From assembly GCA_017354895.1 (NCBI GenBank), contig CP071493.1, positions 1,736,001 through 1,800,000 of the forward strand: a stretch of DNA of 64,000 nt. The letters run 5' to 3'. A model generated the notes under the pieces. That model was not told where the DNA came from. It ran no database searches and saw only the letters and a list, made by a program, of their open reading frames with translations. A program made the position numbers and the translations under genes. The stretch comes from Podospora comata (taxonomy: Eukaryota > Ascomycota > Sordariomycetes > Sordariales > Podosporaceae). How positions within the stretch are numbered: position 1 is the first letter of the stretch; each line of letters opens with the position of its first letter. This document shows positions 20,616 through 33,534 of this stretch, piece after piece.

Positions 20616-22047
20616 GGTGGGATTTGTTGTCCAACAATGAGATACTGATGATACGGAGTATTTTCGAACTGTCGGTCAGCAAGCTGAGGGATGTTTGTTG
20701 TCTTTAATAATGACGACGGGAACTTGTGTCAAGAGGCTGAGCCATGCAGCAATGATCTGCGATGCTACTTTACCCGGGAAAGCGGAAACTCGTACTTTTT
20801 TGGCAGTTGCAGTGGTGACCAGAAATGGCAAACGCTCAAAAGATTGATTGGAGGGGAAGCCTCGTAATGTTTCCGAGATTGACGTCAGGTGAAAGAAAAG
20901 TATGTTGGGTGGGAATCAATGAAAAGAACAACGCGTTCAATGGGGCGGTGTTTCCTGGGCAGAGCCAAAGTGGCCTAGTTGCAAGACACGTACGTACCCG
21001 GCCCAATATCGAGGTGAGATCCACTCAACCTCAGTCTGTGCATTTGTTTGTTCATTGTACCCGACAGCTATGAAGCCTGTGGCCGTGCTCTATCGAGATT
21101 GACGTGTGGTGTTTAGGCTATTTGTGCAGAGGACAGGGTGCGCCGCCAGATCTTTGCGGCGCAGGACACGATGACGTCCTGAGGATTATCACAGGTTCTA
21201 GAATGGCTCTTACCTATGGTTAGAGCGTTGTCCTTTGGCCTCTCGGCGTGTGATAGCAAGACAGGCAACCTAAGCCCATATCCATGTTGCGCTTAAGCTT
21301 GGTATATGGCATCAATTTGTGAAATCAATCCATAGAATGAGTGCACAATCACCTTCATAAGGTGCTTGAAGGCTCAACTCTCAACGCATAGACCAAGCAA
21401 GATATCTGGACCTCTATTGTTAGAGAGGCCTAGTAACACAAAAGTGTGGGTGTTGTCGACGCTGCCGGGCCATCCGCATCCATGAATGCTGTTATTCAAT
21501 GAGTTGTTCACCCAAAGTACCTAAGTGAGTAGGCACCATCTCACTCACTCCACAAGAAATACGTAAGGTAGTATTTGCTCGGATCCTCCTATCTTCATCC
21601 ATGGTTCCTAGAAGGGTCAATGATGCATCAAACCGCCCCTCGTATATCCGATCTGATCACAGATTGCCATTGGTGACAAGGGTGGACAGGAACGGCAGGT
21701 ATGCATGACAGTTCACGCGAGGCGTGTCCGGGTTACAGCAGTGCTGCTTTCTGTCCCCTTTTCACCAACAAGCTCATAAGCATGCAGCCAACGGCAATAG
21801 GCCTGGCGCTGTTTGGTCAGCAGTGGTTATCAGCTCCTGCAGCCCTGTGACATACACCATACACTGAACCAACGACATAGGTAGGAGCCAACAACATGAA
21901 ATCGAGATGAGAAATCAGGCCATGGGCTGGGATGTTCTCCTAGTATAAGATTATGGCAGTTAACGATACTTTTTACGAACCTCGCTATTTTTGAAACAGA
22001 ACCGTCATAAAGCACAAAGATCCTGCCCTCCCTACCTACCGAACAAG
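20616..22047. other. 1.4 kb intergenic, no supported gene
   Basis: No frame with domain motifs. It should contain the promoters of both the surface-protein gene (leftward) and the GST gene (rightward). Confidence 0.45.
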
Positions 22048-22887
22048 ATGACAGCTACTCTCAACCCTCCTAAACCCATCCGTGTATGGCTCACTCGTAA
22101 GTACCTCTCTAGCCACCGAACATTAGGATTGAGATGAGAAGCGCCGCTCAAATCCACATTAGCACCGGGCCCCAATGGCTGGAAAACCATTTTCCTCCTT
22201 GAGGAACTCTCCCTTAACTACGAGTTCAAATCGTTCCGCTTCGATGACGTGAAGAAACCGCCTTTCATAGACATCAACCCCAACGGCCGCATCCCGGCCA
22301 TCGAAGACCCCAACACCGGTCTCACCCTTTGGGAGTCGGGAGCCATCAACCAGTACCTCATCGAGCAATACGACACGGAGAAGCGCCTCACATTTGACGA
22401 TGTCATCAACCGCAACCTCTGCAACCAGTTCCTCCAGTTCCAGATGAGCGGCCAAGGACCCTATTACGGTCAGTGCGGCTGGTTCCAGCATTTACATGCT
22501 GAGAAGATCCAGTCGGCTATTGATAGGTATTCCAATGAGATCAAGCGTGTGTTGGGGGTGTTAGAGATTGTTTTGTCGAAGAAAGGGGAGTATGAGCAGT
22601 GGCTGGTCGGGGACAAGATGACGTATGCTGATATGGCGTTTGTGCCTTGGAATTTTCGGTTGAGCGAGGTGCTGATGCAGTCGTGGGATGAGGTCTTCGA
22701 GGGAACACCGCGTGTTCGGGCCTGGCATGAAAAGATGGTCGAGCTGCCGAGTTGGAAGAGGGCTATGGAACATCGTGCGAGACTCATGGATGAGCAAGGG
22801 CTGCAGTGGAATGGTGTGCCGAAGGGGGTCGAGACATTTACTGAGTACGAGGAGAAGATTGAGAAGGGGGAGATGAAGTATGACTAG
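22048..22887 (+). CDS. Glutathione S-transferase, Ure2-like
   Basis: Two exons, 22048-22096 and 22163-22887, intron 66 bp (GTAAGT..TTAG). The splice gives TPPGPNGWKTIFLLEEL, the start of the thioredoxin fold as in Ure2/GstA-type fungal GSTs (GPNxWKVxxxLEEL). The protein is 257 residues. Other marks are INPNGRIPAIED and LWESGAINQYLIEQYD (the ES pair that holds the gamma-glutamyl group), then the all-helical C-domain with GDKMTYADMAFVPW, the N-capping box region. It conjugates or reduces electrophiles with glutathione, in the cytosol. It lies about 570 bases upstream of lys2, on the same strand, with no functional link evident. Confidence 0.88.
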
Positions 22888-23455
22888 GCGTTCTGGTAGA
22901 CCTTGGTAGATGTGGCATATGGACAGTCCTGCTGTTTGGTGTATATTTCCCTTGTGGTATAACTAGTCACGAAGCTTCAGCTCTGATGAACGTTGCTTCT
23001 TTTCAGATAGTGTTGATATTGTCGCCTGACTTCATCTTCCAATGACTTGAAAGTTTTCTGTCAACATAGCAGAATCGTCGTGCCCGTCGGCAAAGATCCC
23101 TTGAACCTGCACCACCTACCGCCGCCACGGCATTGAGCGTTCAAGCCCCAGACAACGCAACCTTGAATGCGCGATGCGGGGTTTGCTTGAAGTTGGATCT
23201 GTGGGGGAGGGGCAGCGGGGTTGGATTGGCTCCACTTTATTTTGTATGTCAATTGATTGGATCCGTTGTCGGAGCTGCCGTTGATGTCCCGCACCTCCAA
23301 TTGAGTCACTTGTCATGACTGCAGAAAAAAAACTTCGTCATACATGAGCTGGAATTGTTGCTATATCTACCAGCATACCTTCTTCATTCCGTTTTAAAAC
23401 AGCTTTGACTTTGGAAATTAGATAAAACCGCAAACCCAAATCCCAAGTCTCGACA
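22888..23455. other. intergenic: GST end and lys2 promoter
   Basis: No gene. The last 60 bases form an A-rich leader before the lys2 ATG. Confidence 0.5.
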
Positions 23456-26400
23456 ATGAGCCCATTACCAGACCCCACCATCGACCTTGACTGGTCAGGG
23501 TACGTTGGTTCGATCCAGGAGCACTTCCGCGCGCAAGCCGAAGCTCACCCCGACCGCACTTGCGTTGTCGAGACCAAGTCGTCCTCCACCCCCGAGAGAC
23601 GATTCACCTATCGCCAGATTTATGAGGCCTCAAACACACTAGCATGGCACCTCCACAATGCCGGCGTTACCAATGGGGACGTTGTCATGATTTGGGCCCA
23701 TCGATCAGTAGACTTGGTCGTGGCCCTGATGGGTATTTTGGTGGGTGCCTGTCTTTGTGATCCTTACCTTCGTTTCGACTACTGTGTTGTATGGCTTCCT
23801 AACTGTTGCTCTCCGTTCAGGCTTCCGGCGCGACAATGACTGTCCTTGATCCTGCCTACCCTCCAGCGAGACAGAAGATCTACCTCGAGGTTTCTCAGCC
23901 CCGTGCCCTGCTGAGAATTGGGCGTGCCACAGATGAGAACGGCCCCTTGGCCCCATTGGTACAACAGTACATTGATGATGAGCTCCAGCTCAAGGCCGAG
24001 GTCCCCGACCTCAGACTCCGTGATGACGGCTTCTTATACGGCGGTGAAGTGGACGGCAAGGACATCTTTGCCAGCGTCAGAGGATCCGTCTCTGCGCCAC
24101 CAGACGTCCTGGTAGGACCTGACTCCAACCCCACACTCTCCTTCACTTCTGGCAGTGAAGGTAGACCCAAGGGTGTTTTGGGCAGGCATTTCAGCTTGGT
24201 CAAGTACTTTGGCTGGATGGCCGAGCGGTTTAACCTCTCCTCAGAGAGCAAATACACTCTGCTTTCTGGCATTGCTCACGATCCGGTCCAGCGCGACATC
24301 TTCACTCCCCTTTTCCTCGGCGCACAGCTCCTGGTGCCATCAAGAGAAGACATCCAGCACGAGAAGCTGGCCGAATGGATGCGCGAACACAAGCCTACCG
24401 TCACCCATCTTACCCCTGCCATGGGTCAGATCCTGGTAGGTGGAGCATCGGCTGAATTCCCCAGCCTCGAGAACGTCTTCTTTGTCGGTGACGTTCTCAC
24501 CACCAGGGACTGCCGCGCCCTCAGAAAGCTGGCCATCAATGCCAACATCATTAACATGTACGGCACAACTGAGACGCAAAGAGCTGTCAGTTACTACGAA
24601 ATTCCCAGCCGTGCCAGGGAGCCTGACTATCTGGACAAGCTCAAGGACACTGTTCCGGCTGGTACCGGTATGCAAAATGTCCAGTTGCTAGTTGTCAACC
24701 GCGAAAACAGAGCGGAGCAGTGCAAGGTGGGCGAGGTTGGCGAGATCTTTGTCCGTGCGGCGGGCCTTGCCGAGTAAGTCACACAGTTGGTTGTGTTTTG
24801 CGTTGCTTTACTGACTTTCATGCACAGGGGCTACCTCGGTGACCCGGCGCTCAACGAGCAGAAGTTCTTGATGAACTGGTTCGTTGACAACGAGAAGTGG
24901 GTTGAGGCTGATGCCAAGGCCAGCAAGAACGAACCGTGGAGAAAGTATTACAAGGGGCCAAGGGACAGATTGTACCGCACCGGTGATCTGGGTCGTTACC
25001 TCGAATCTGGCGATGTCGAGTGCGTCGGGCGTGCTGACGACCAAGTCAAGATTCGTGGCTTCCGTATCGAACTGAACGATATTGACAGCAACTTGAGCCA
25101 AAACCCACTCATCCGCGACTGCAAAACTCTCGTTCGGAGAGATCGTAACGAAGAGCCCACGCTTGTCAGCTACATTGTTCCTGAGAGCAAGGAGTGGGCT
25201 CGCTGGCTCCATGACCGGGGATTGGCTGATGTTGAGGATGAGGGTGTGGAGATGGGTCCCGTCACTGTCTACTTGAAGAAGTACAGACGGATGCAAACGG
25301 AGGTTCGCGACCATTTGTCCACACGACTCCCGACATACGCTGTCCCAACCATCTACATTGTTCTCAGCAAGCTTCCGCTGAACCCCAATGGCAAGGTTGA
25401 CAAGCCCAACCTTCCTTTCCCCGATATTGCTGAACTTGTTGAGGACGCTTCTGAGGATGATCTCCAGAACTGGGAGTCACTCACTGAGACCGAAAGGACT
25501 GTGGCACAGTTCTGGGCCGACCTCATCCGTGGCTTGAACCCCAAGGCTATCAAGAGAGAAAACGGGTTCTTCGACCTCGGTGGTCACAGTTTGCTGGCTC
25601 AGCAGTTTCTGCTCAACGTGCGCAAGGGTCTCAACGCCGATGTGTCGATCAACACACTCTACGAACACCCTAGCCTTGCAGGATTCAGTGCTCAGATCGA
25701 CAAGCTCCTCTCTAACGAGGCCGGTAGTGTAACAGCTGAAGCTGGAGAGGCCGCTTATTCCAAGTCTTTGGACGAGCTTCTGCAGCAGCTTCCTGCCAAG
25801 TACCAGTCGGCTGACCGTGCAGCGCTTGACTCTGCAGAGCAGTTGACGATCTTCCTGACTGGTGCCACCGGCTTCTTGGGCTCATACCTTGTCCAAGAAA
25901 TCCTTAGCCGTACCGTCAAGACCGTCAAGCTCATTGCTCATGTTCGTGGCGCCAAGGAATCTTCGGCGGCTCTTGTCAGACTTCAGCGGTCTCTGCAGGG
26001 GTATGGCCTGTGGAAGGATGAGTGGACTGGGAGGCTGAGTGCGGTCGTGGGTGACCTGTCTCAACCCCAGCTTGGCATTGACGATGCCACCTGGAAGACC
26101 CTGGCGGACGAGGCTGATGTCGTCATTCACAACGGCGCCACTGTCCATTGGGTCAAGAGATACCAAGACATGATGGCGGCCAACGTTTTGTCGACCGTTG
26201 ATGCCATGAGACTTTGCAATGAGGGCAAGCCTAAGGTCTTCTCTTTTGTCAGCTCCACCAGTGTGCTTGACACAGACTACTACATCAAGCTGTCCGAGGA
26301 CTCCACCAGGACTGGCCAGGGTGCCATCTTGGAAAGCGATGACATGAATGGCAGCAGCACTGGGCTAGGCACTGGCTATGGTCAATCCAAGTGGGTGTCT

Positions 26401-27123
26401 GAGCAGCTTGTTCGTGAAGCAGGCAGACGCGGTCTTGTCGGTTCGGTTGTCCGTCCCGGCTACATCCTCGGAGATTCAGAGACTGGTGTTTGCAACGTGG
26501 ACGATTTCTTGATCCGTATGCTGAAGGGCTGCATTCAGCTGCAGTCGCGCCCACACATCATCAACACCGTCAACGCCGTCCCTGTCAACCACGTTGCGCG
26601 TGTGGTGGTCGCCTCTGCCCTGAACCCTCTTACCGGTGACGCGGATGGCAATGTCCATGTTGTCCATGTCACGGCGCATCCCCGTTACCGCATGAACGAG
26701 TATCTTGCCTCTCTCGAGTTTTACGGCTACAATGCGCCAGAAATCACCTACGAGGACTGGAAGCAAAAGCTCGAACAGTTCGTCAGCGCTGGTTCGCTTG
26801 AAAAGGATTCGGAGCAGCATGCTCTGATGCCCCTGTTCCATTTCTGCATGAATGACCTGCCCGCCAACACCCGTGCCCCCGAGATGGACGACAGGAACGC
26901 TGTTGCCATTCTCAAGGCTGATGCTGACAAGTGGACCGATGTCGATGACAGCACTGGCCATGGTGTCAACAGGGATGATGTTGGCAAATACCTCAGCTAT
27001 TTGTCTGCGATCAAGTTTATTGGGCTTCCTACCGAGAGGGGTAGGCCACTGCCCAAGCTCAAGCAGGAGACTCTGGAGTCTTTGGCTGTGGGCGCTGCTG
27101 GTGGTCGTGGAGCCGCTCACTAA
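23456..27123 (+). CDS. lys2: L-2-aminoadipate reductase (lysine biosynthesis)
   Basis: Three exons, 23456-23740, 23821-24773 and 24828-27123; introns of 80 and 54 bp with clear branch sites. The product is 1,177 residues. Order: adenylation domain with SFTSGSEGRPKGV near residue 205, RTGDLGRYL and DDQVKIRGFRIE; a carrier domain with GGHSLLAQQF near 663, its Ser taking phosphopantetheine; and a short-chain-type reductase domain with TGATGFLGSYL near 757 and the catalytic YGQSKW near 930. The enzyme activates 2-aminoadipate with ATP, tethers it as a thioester and reduces it with NADPH to the semialdehyde, the committed fungal step of the aminoadipate route to lysine. It needs a phosphopantetheinyl transferase (Lys5/NpgA type), encoded elsewhere. 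The length suits filamentous-fungal forms. Confidence 0.95.
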
Positions 27124-27822
27124 TTATCATCTACAAATCCCTGTTTTGTTTCACATTTCGATTTTGGGCATAGAGAAAAGGTCCATTACATGTAATCGGG
27201 CAGACGTGTGGGTACATATGAGACAAGATTAAAATATCTAGAGATGAGGAATGATACAAGCGCTGTTTTCTTCATGGAATTCGGTTCACTTTATGCTGTT
27301 TGATGGACTTCATATGCTTCGGCATATCAAGAAATCTTTCGTCTTAATGATATCCCATCACTCTCATCCCATCACTCTCATCCCATCACTCTCATCCCAT
27401 CACTCTCATCCCATCACTCTCATCCCATAACTCTCATCCATTTACTTATCACATCGCTCACGTCCGAACACTTAGCTTCGCGTTGCTCAGGTCATCCCTG
27501 AACTTAGCGCTCATCTTACGCGCGTTTCTGATCCCATTACCCTTGACTCACCGTCAATATCTCATGACTTTCATGTCACAGCTATATCTCATCGCGCTCG
27601 GGTTGTTACTTTTGACACCATTGATCTCAGACTACAACCACGTGTACGGGCTGAAACGTCTTGCATTAACTATTACCAACCCAATATCTTAACATTCATG
27701 GAACAGAGTTCGTTCTGAATTTTCTTCGAAAATCCGTTTGTACAAACCTCATTCCTTGATATCCCAATTGAGATACCTCACCCATACACCACTTGATCCA
27801 GTCAGATGCTCACACATGACGA
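27124..27822. other. intergenic between converging lys2 and haloperoxidase genes
   Basis: Holds a 14-bp minisatellite (27353-27436), otherwise CT-rich sequence in which the theme (C)TCTCATCCCAT decays towards 27600. No gene. Confidence 0.5.
27353..27436 (+). repeat. 14-bp minisatellite, six units
   Basis: Six head-to-tail copies of TCCCATCACTCTCA; the first five are identical and the sixth has one change (ATAACT). Looser copies of the same theme follow. The uniformity suggests recent slippage. Such tracts vary in copy number between strains. Confidence 0.9.
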
Positions 27823-29186
27823 TTAGAACTTGTCCCAGTTCTTGTCAAACACCTTCAGCGTAGCCTCAGCAACCTTGTCACCGAGCTTCAAACCCTCCGT
27901 GCCAGCAAACTTGAAGTGAATCTATCACCAAAAGGTCAGTCAGCCACATCCATCAAAAAACAATCCTGGTTCCGGGAAACTTACACCACCAAACTGCCTG
28001 CTGATACTGTTCTCCTCATTCGCAAACTGCACACTCGTGTACCGCCTTGTAATCACACCCCTATTATCCAGAGTAACATTGCTACTCCACGTGGCATCGA
28101 TCCTGTCCCCCTTATTCCACGCCTTGATCACATGCGCCGCCGCGCTCCCAAAAGTAGAGTGGGTAGATACATAGTCCGGGTGGGAAGGAGTAGGTCTCAA
28201 GAGGGGAACCCAGTTGGTATCAGTCTCGTTCCTCCCCGACTTGAGCCAAACATCAGGGTAGTGAACGGCCGTGACCGGACGCCAGCCTTGGTAGGTGTAC
28301 TTGACGTCCCAGGAGGCGAAGCCGGCGTTGGCGATGGCGTAGTTGAGCTGGGCGTAGAACTTGGCCGACTCGAGGGGTTTTTTGTCGAGCCTGGAGCCGA
28401 CGATGGCGCCGGCGAAGCGGTTCCAGCCCGTGACGGAGGACTCGCGCCAGAAGTAGGCCGTGTCGGTATCGTAGGCGGAGCGGTTGGCGGAATTGACAGC
28501 GCCGACGGACTTGACGAACAAAAAGTCGGCTTCGTACTCAGCCGAGTCGGTCTTGGGAGGGGGAGGGGAGCGGAAGCGGGTGATGTCGCCCAGGGCGGCA
28601 AATGGGCGGGTGAAGCGGGCTTGGGGGGTGTCTGGGAGGGGAGCGCCACCGGGGGTGGACTGGTAGACTCCGGGCTGCTTCGGGCCGAAGGTGAAGTCGA
28701 CAAAGTTGACGAGATTGTCGTCGGCGCGAGCCTTTGCTACCTTGGCGGCGGCAGCTTGGCCGATCTTGGCGGCTTGCTTGCCCTTGCTGGAGTTGGGGTC
28801 GAGACCGATGATGGGGATGACGGCGCGGAGAGCGGCGTCAACGGGGGCGTACTGGCGGGAGCCATGGTAGACCCAGAGGATGGCGTCGTGAGCGGCGTGG
28901 GAGATGGCGAGCTGTTGGAACTCGAGACTCTCACGCTTGGAGTTCACGGCTGCTTCGTAGACGGCACCCTGGACGACGGCTGTGTACCAACCGGAGGGAG
29001 GGGAAGAAAGACCACCGGTGGCATTAACTACCACGGCGGACTGGTCAACCCTAGAAGAGATGTCAGACTGTAATCAACTACCATCCCAGAGGGTGAGATA
29101 TCGTACCAGTAGTAGACAATATCCGTCGGAAAAGCCGCATTGACAACACCCACGACCGTGGCAACGGTCCCGAGGGAGAGCTTCAT
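27823..29186 (-). CDS. Secreted vanadium-dependent haloperoxidase / PAP2-type acid phosphatase-like enzyme
   Basis: Three exons: 29186-29107, 29050-27985 and 27921-27823, with introns of 56 and 63 bp. The last splice matters: it replaces a false end with GGIHFKFAG and so restores the catalytic histidine. The product is 414 residues, with signal peptide MKLSLGTVATVVGVVNA. Active-site blocks of the PAP2/vanadium haloperoxidase fold are PSHPDYVSTHSTFGSAAA (the Ser-x-His block that binds the vanadate or phosphate oxyanion) and NSISRQFGGIHF (Arg and the axial His). These enzymes oxidise halides with peroxide through a bound vanadate; close relatives are phosphatases, and the two activities cannot be told apart here. 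It is shorter than the 609-residue Curvularia chloroperoxidase. On the opposite strand a 385-codon frame is a shadow of this gene. Confidence 0.85.
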
Positions 29187-31280
29187 GTTGTATCAAGGCG
29201 TCAACTGACAGCTACAAGATACTGGTGGATTGATGAACACAGATGAAGGATGGCGGCCAGAATGCAGGAACCCGCGATGCACTGCCTTATCTGGAACTCG
29301 ACTGTTGATCCAGATGAGGGATGCTTATGGACCCGGAAGATAACCTGCATTTATACAGGCCGTCTGCATCCCGAATCATCGTGTTATTGTTGACATCTAA
29401 GTCACCATCGTGGCCGTGGCATGGTTGGATGTTGCTGCGGAGTGACGAATGGCGTCAGCTGCAACTCTGATTACTCGAAAATCAATACTTTCGGGATCCA
29501 GGACGAACGTGCTTGCTGGGTGGTCGGTATTTGTCTTGTTTCCTGCCATATTGGGCGTCCTTGGCAGTGCAACTGTGCCTGCGCCTGCATCGTGTTTGGT
29601 GGTTGTCCATTCATACAGGCTGTTTGCCGTTGTGGTCGGCGAGCCGGAGTGCACCCCGCGGTATGGCGACATCTGCGGCGTTTATTTGTGCTGATTTATA
29701 AGGTAGATCATAATACAACAACACCGCGCAGGGGATATCATCGTGAATCTCAACAATCATGCTGGTCTGTCGCCATCCGCCCAGCCATGTTGTTGATGGG
29801 AGACCCCCACGATATGTTGATCTCAGAGAACGCTTCTGAGGGTTGGCATCGCGTGCGCAAGTACGCTTTGCTTTTGTAAAATGAACGAGGATGCAACTCG
29901 GTGTGATTATTCATCATGTCGCCATGGCTCGGTCTAGATCGTGGGGGGGTGCTGTTGATCGATCAAATGAGATCTGGGGTCCTTGCTGATTGGTTGCTGA
30001 TTCCGTCATCCACTCAGTATAGTGGACCGTGTTTCAAATACTAGGAAAGCATCAATGTTTGTATCAACACTTGAGGTTGAAGGTGCCTGTTGGGTTCTTA
30101 CGTGAATATTGATGTCTTCTCTATATTCCATGCAAACCAGGTGCTTGATTCCACGGTGCCGTGGGATAAGCGACCTTTTCCTGTGTCTGCACCGTAGCAG
30201 GAACGCATCTCCCAACAATTTATGGACTCGTCTCAGAGCGCTTACGCTGTCATGATTGTAAGCATATTGAATTTCACTTTTGGTGATTCGCAAACCTCCA
30301 CGTGGATGAGGGGGTCAGACCGCGCCTTCCACACTACCTGCCTTCCATACCAGCCCCGTATCTTTCGCCTTGATGGTTTCAAGTGATGATCTTTTTTTTC
30401 ATGCTTTGTGTATATATTCCAGGTGCTATTCCCTGACCTGGCGCTTCCATGAGCTAACGATACAATTTGACCACCTTATTCTGGATCCCGGTAGTTGCCT
30501 TAAACTGGACTGTCACCTTCTTCACCGCCCCTGTACCGTCCAACCCAGACTCGCCAACCAAGAGTCACACGGGACAATCAGTCAACTTACCTTGGTCTCC
30601 TGGTACCTTTACCATGGATAGACTTTCGAATCAAGGAAGAATGCAACTGCCGCGGCATGATAATATCAAACAGGTCGAGCTCCTCCTTTGTAGATTGTCT
30701 CTAGAGGACCAAGCGCCAAGATGGGCGTATTGGAGCAGAGATATAAGGGTATTCAGATTGCTTCAATAAGACGGCAGCAAGCTCTTAGCTGCTCACAACT
30801 GACAGCTTTAGCCGGGCCAACCAAGATTGCCGTCTGCTTCATTTGACCCCGACCAAATCCCGGATCGGCGACATGTGGGAACCATGTGGTGCTCTCCGCA
30901 TCTGCAAGGCGTAAGTATGAGCGGGCTGGAAGGCAAACACCGTGCAGATAAATGAGGTAGAGAACTGAGGATGGTATGTAAATTGATTGGTTTGCTTATT
31001 GTGGCCTGACTGACAGGTGGGCTAGACAGCTCAAGGGTCCTGGCATTTAGCCTCATACTATCGACAATGGCCGTATCAGAGGCACTTTTCATATGCATTT
31101 CTAACTTATCCATCGTCTTCATCCATAGCGTTACACTGCTCCCCACAATGATCCCTTTCATTCGGTACTTGAATGTTCTCCGTCAAAGGCCTTTGACAGG
31201 GTGATAAAGCCCACAGCACCTGTCATGTCGCAGAGAGCTTTCTGGTGTTGATTTGGCCTTCAACCACGTCAGCCTTCACT
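29187..31280. other. 2.1 kb intergenic, no supported gene
   Basis: Serves as a divergent promoter region for the haloperoxidase (leftward) and the S28 peptidase (rightward). Several frames of 60-150 codons exist, none with start context, splice structure or motifs that persuade. Confidence 0.45.
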
Positions 31281-33125
31281 ATGAAGATACCCACGAATAC
31301 AGTGCTCCCATTTGCAGCATGGGCTGCACCGAGAGCATCAATCAAGGGTGTGCCGGACGTTCTGACCAAGTCTGCCCAAGACGTCATCCAGGCCGCTGGC
31401 GCCAGCGCATCTTGCGAGTGGTTCACCCAACCGATAGATCACAGCAAGCCTGAGCTTGGAACATGGCAGCAATTATATTGCGTAAACCCTGCCAAATGGG
31501 GAGGCCCCGGGTCGCCCGTGGTTCTCATGACTCCTGGCGAGACCCCAATCTGGGGGTCCATCACGCCTAGCCGAGGTTACAGCTTTCTGGATAACACAAC
31601 GATGACCGGATTATACGCACAGGCCATTGGGGCGGCAACCGTTGTGATCGAGCGTAAGCTTCTGATCTGGCAATGTCTCTTCTGCCTTCGCTAACGTACT
31701 ATGTCCCCCAGACCGATACTTTGGCGGATCATCGCCATACGATGGCTTCGATGCCGAGACTCTACAGTATCTCACAATGGACCAAGCAGCCATGGACATG
31801 GTCAACTTTGCCCAGAATGTTGTCTTCCCTTTCGAAGACGGCAAAACAAGTGTGGCTACCAAAGTGCCGTGGGTTTGGTTTGGGACGTCCTACGCGGCAA
31901 CGCTGGGCAGCTGGATTGAACACACCTATCCTGGCGTGTTTTACGCGTTCCATCTTAGCAGCGCTATCGTGCAAGCAAACACCGAGAACTGGTACTACTA
32001 CGACACTATCCGAAAAGGAATCGATTCTTACAGGGGAGACACACGCTGCACTGTTGCGTTGAATGAGGTTTCAGAATATGTCGACAAGTACTTGCTGGCT
32101 TCGAACCGGAACGAGACGGAAGTGCAGGCGCTCAAGCTATTGTTCGGCGCGTCATTCCCGATTGAGGATGACGACTTTGCCTAGTATGCCACATCTCTTC
32201 CTTCTTGGGTGTCCTTGCTGACCATTTGCAGTGCTATTGCGACGCCGTTCCGCTACTGGCAAGAAACCAACGGTTACCGCGATATCTTGGAGATGTGCGA
32301 TGCTATCGTCGGCTCAAATGAGTCGGAAGAAAACGACGTTCTGGGAACTGTTCCTGGCTCTGTCGGGAACTACGCTGCATACTTTAGGATGAATTTCAGA
32401 CAGTCAAGTAACGAACCCGCACATCCCCCTTGAAGGGAGGACTGCTAACACTGCCGCAGCTTGCGAGTATCTCAACACCTGGGGACAGGAGGATCCCCTC
32501 TGGTGCCTCAACACACATTACGAGTGGAATCCCTATTTCATTGCGAGAACCCTCGGGAACCCTTGGCGCACCTGGTACTGGTTCTTGTGCAATGAGCCGA
32601 TTGCATCCTGGGCCACAGGTGCACCAAAGGAGTCACTCTCGATGGTGTCACGAAAAATTGATGCTCAGTACTGGCAAAGACAGTGCGAGCTTCACTTCCC
32701 GGCTACACATGGCGAGAAGTATGGCAGCGCCAAGGGCAAGACACCTACCACTCTGAACGAAGAGACTGGTGGCTGGCTGCGGAACTCGACGCGTGTGATC
32801 TGGACGAGCGGGTGCGTGATTGTCCCTCTTCTTTGTCAACTTAACGGTACTGAATACTGACACCAAATCTAGTGAATTTGACCCCTGGAGAGGAACGAGC
32901 ATGTCCAGCGAAATCCGAACAGGCGGTGTGCTGCAGTCCACCGACAGCGTTTCGGTCTTCCTCATCAAGAACGCTGTGCACGGCGATGACGCATTCACCA
33001 CTCGTGCGCTTGGGAACCTCAACATTAAGCCTAACCCAGAGGTTGTCAAGGTGCAGGAGCAGTCTGTTTTGATTGTGAAGAAGTGGGTGGCTGAGTATTA
33101 TGCGAAGCAGAGCAGCCAGAAATAG
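31281..33125 (+). CDS. Serine peptidase of family S28 (prolyl carboxypeptidase-like)
   Basis: Five exons: 31281-31653, 31712-32183, 32232-32407, 32460-32811 and 32873-33125; introns of 48-61 bp, all GT..AG, each restoring frame. The product is 541 residues. The N-terminus (MKIPTNTVLPFAAWAAPRA) suits a weak signal peptide. Family marks are CEWFTQPIDHSKP, EHRYFGGSSPYDG across the first splice, the nucleophile Ser in WFGTSYAATLGSW near residue 183, GEFDPWR (Asp, near 461, across the last splice) and VHGDD (His, near 492). S28 enzymes remove residues after proline in acid surroundings, such as vacuole or culture fluid. The usual GGSY(G/A) around the serine is GTSYA here, a mild change. It converges with the alcohol dehydrogenase gene downstream. 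Confidence 0.88.
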
Positions 33126-33534
33126 GGGGTAGCCGTCTCTGTTTTTGAGTCGAGCAGCAAGTAGTTGTTGAATTGTGAATCAGTGTCCCGTTCATCTAAA
33201 AGTACCATATCGATAAAGAGCTTGGGCATGAAGATCTCCACAACTGCTTTGCCTCCCTTTTGCAAGATTCAGAACTTCAAGCTGTGTTTACCAGAGATGC
33301 AAACCTCACTGAATGGGATGAGGACTGGCACTGGGAGTTGTCACTGGCTCCACGGCTATTCACCCTTGAGTATCTTTCGGGCAGTTTGGGTCCATAACGG
33401 CAGTAGGGGCCTATATGGAGCGCCTTCCACAGTGCTCAGAAGACATCCCACCAACGACAGTGACTTATTGGGATGAGATTGCCAACACTGAACAGTGTCT
33501 ATTACCCTACGGCGGCAAAGAGACCACCCCGTCC
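33126..33534. other. intergenic between converging genes
   Basis: Terminator space of the S28 peptidase and the alcohol dehydrogenase. No gene. Confidence 0.5.

Noticed and set aside
27353-27436. CRISPR-like periodic repeat
   Set aside because: Head-to-tail minisatellite with no spacers, in a fungal genome.
27916-29073. 385-codon open frame on the plus strand over the haloperoxidase gene
   Set aside because: Shadow frame from the codon bias of the real gene on the other strand; Gly/Val-rich with no domain.
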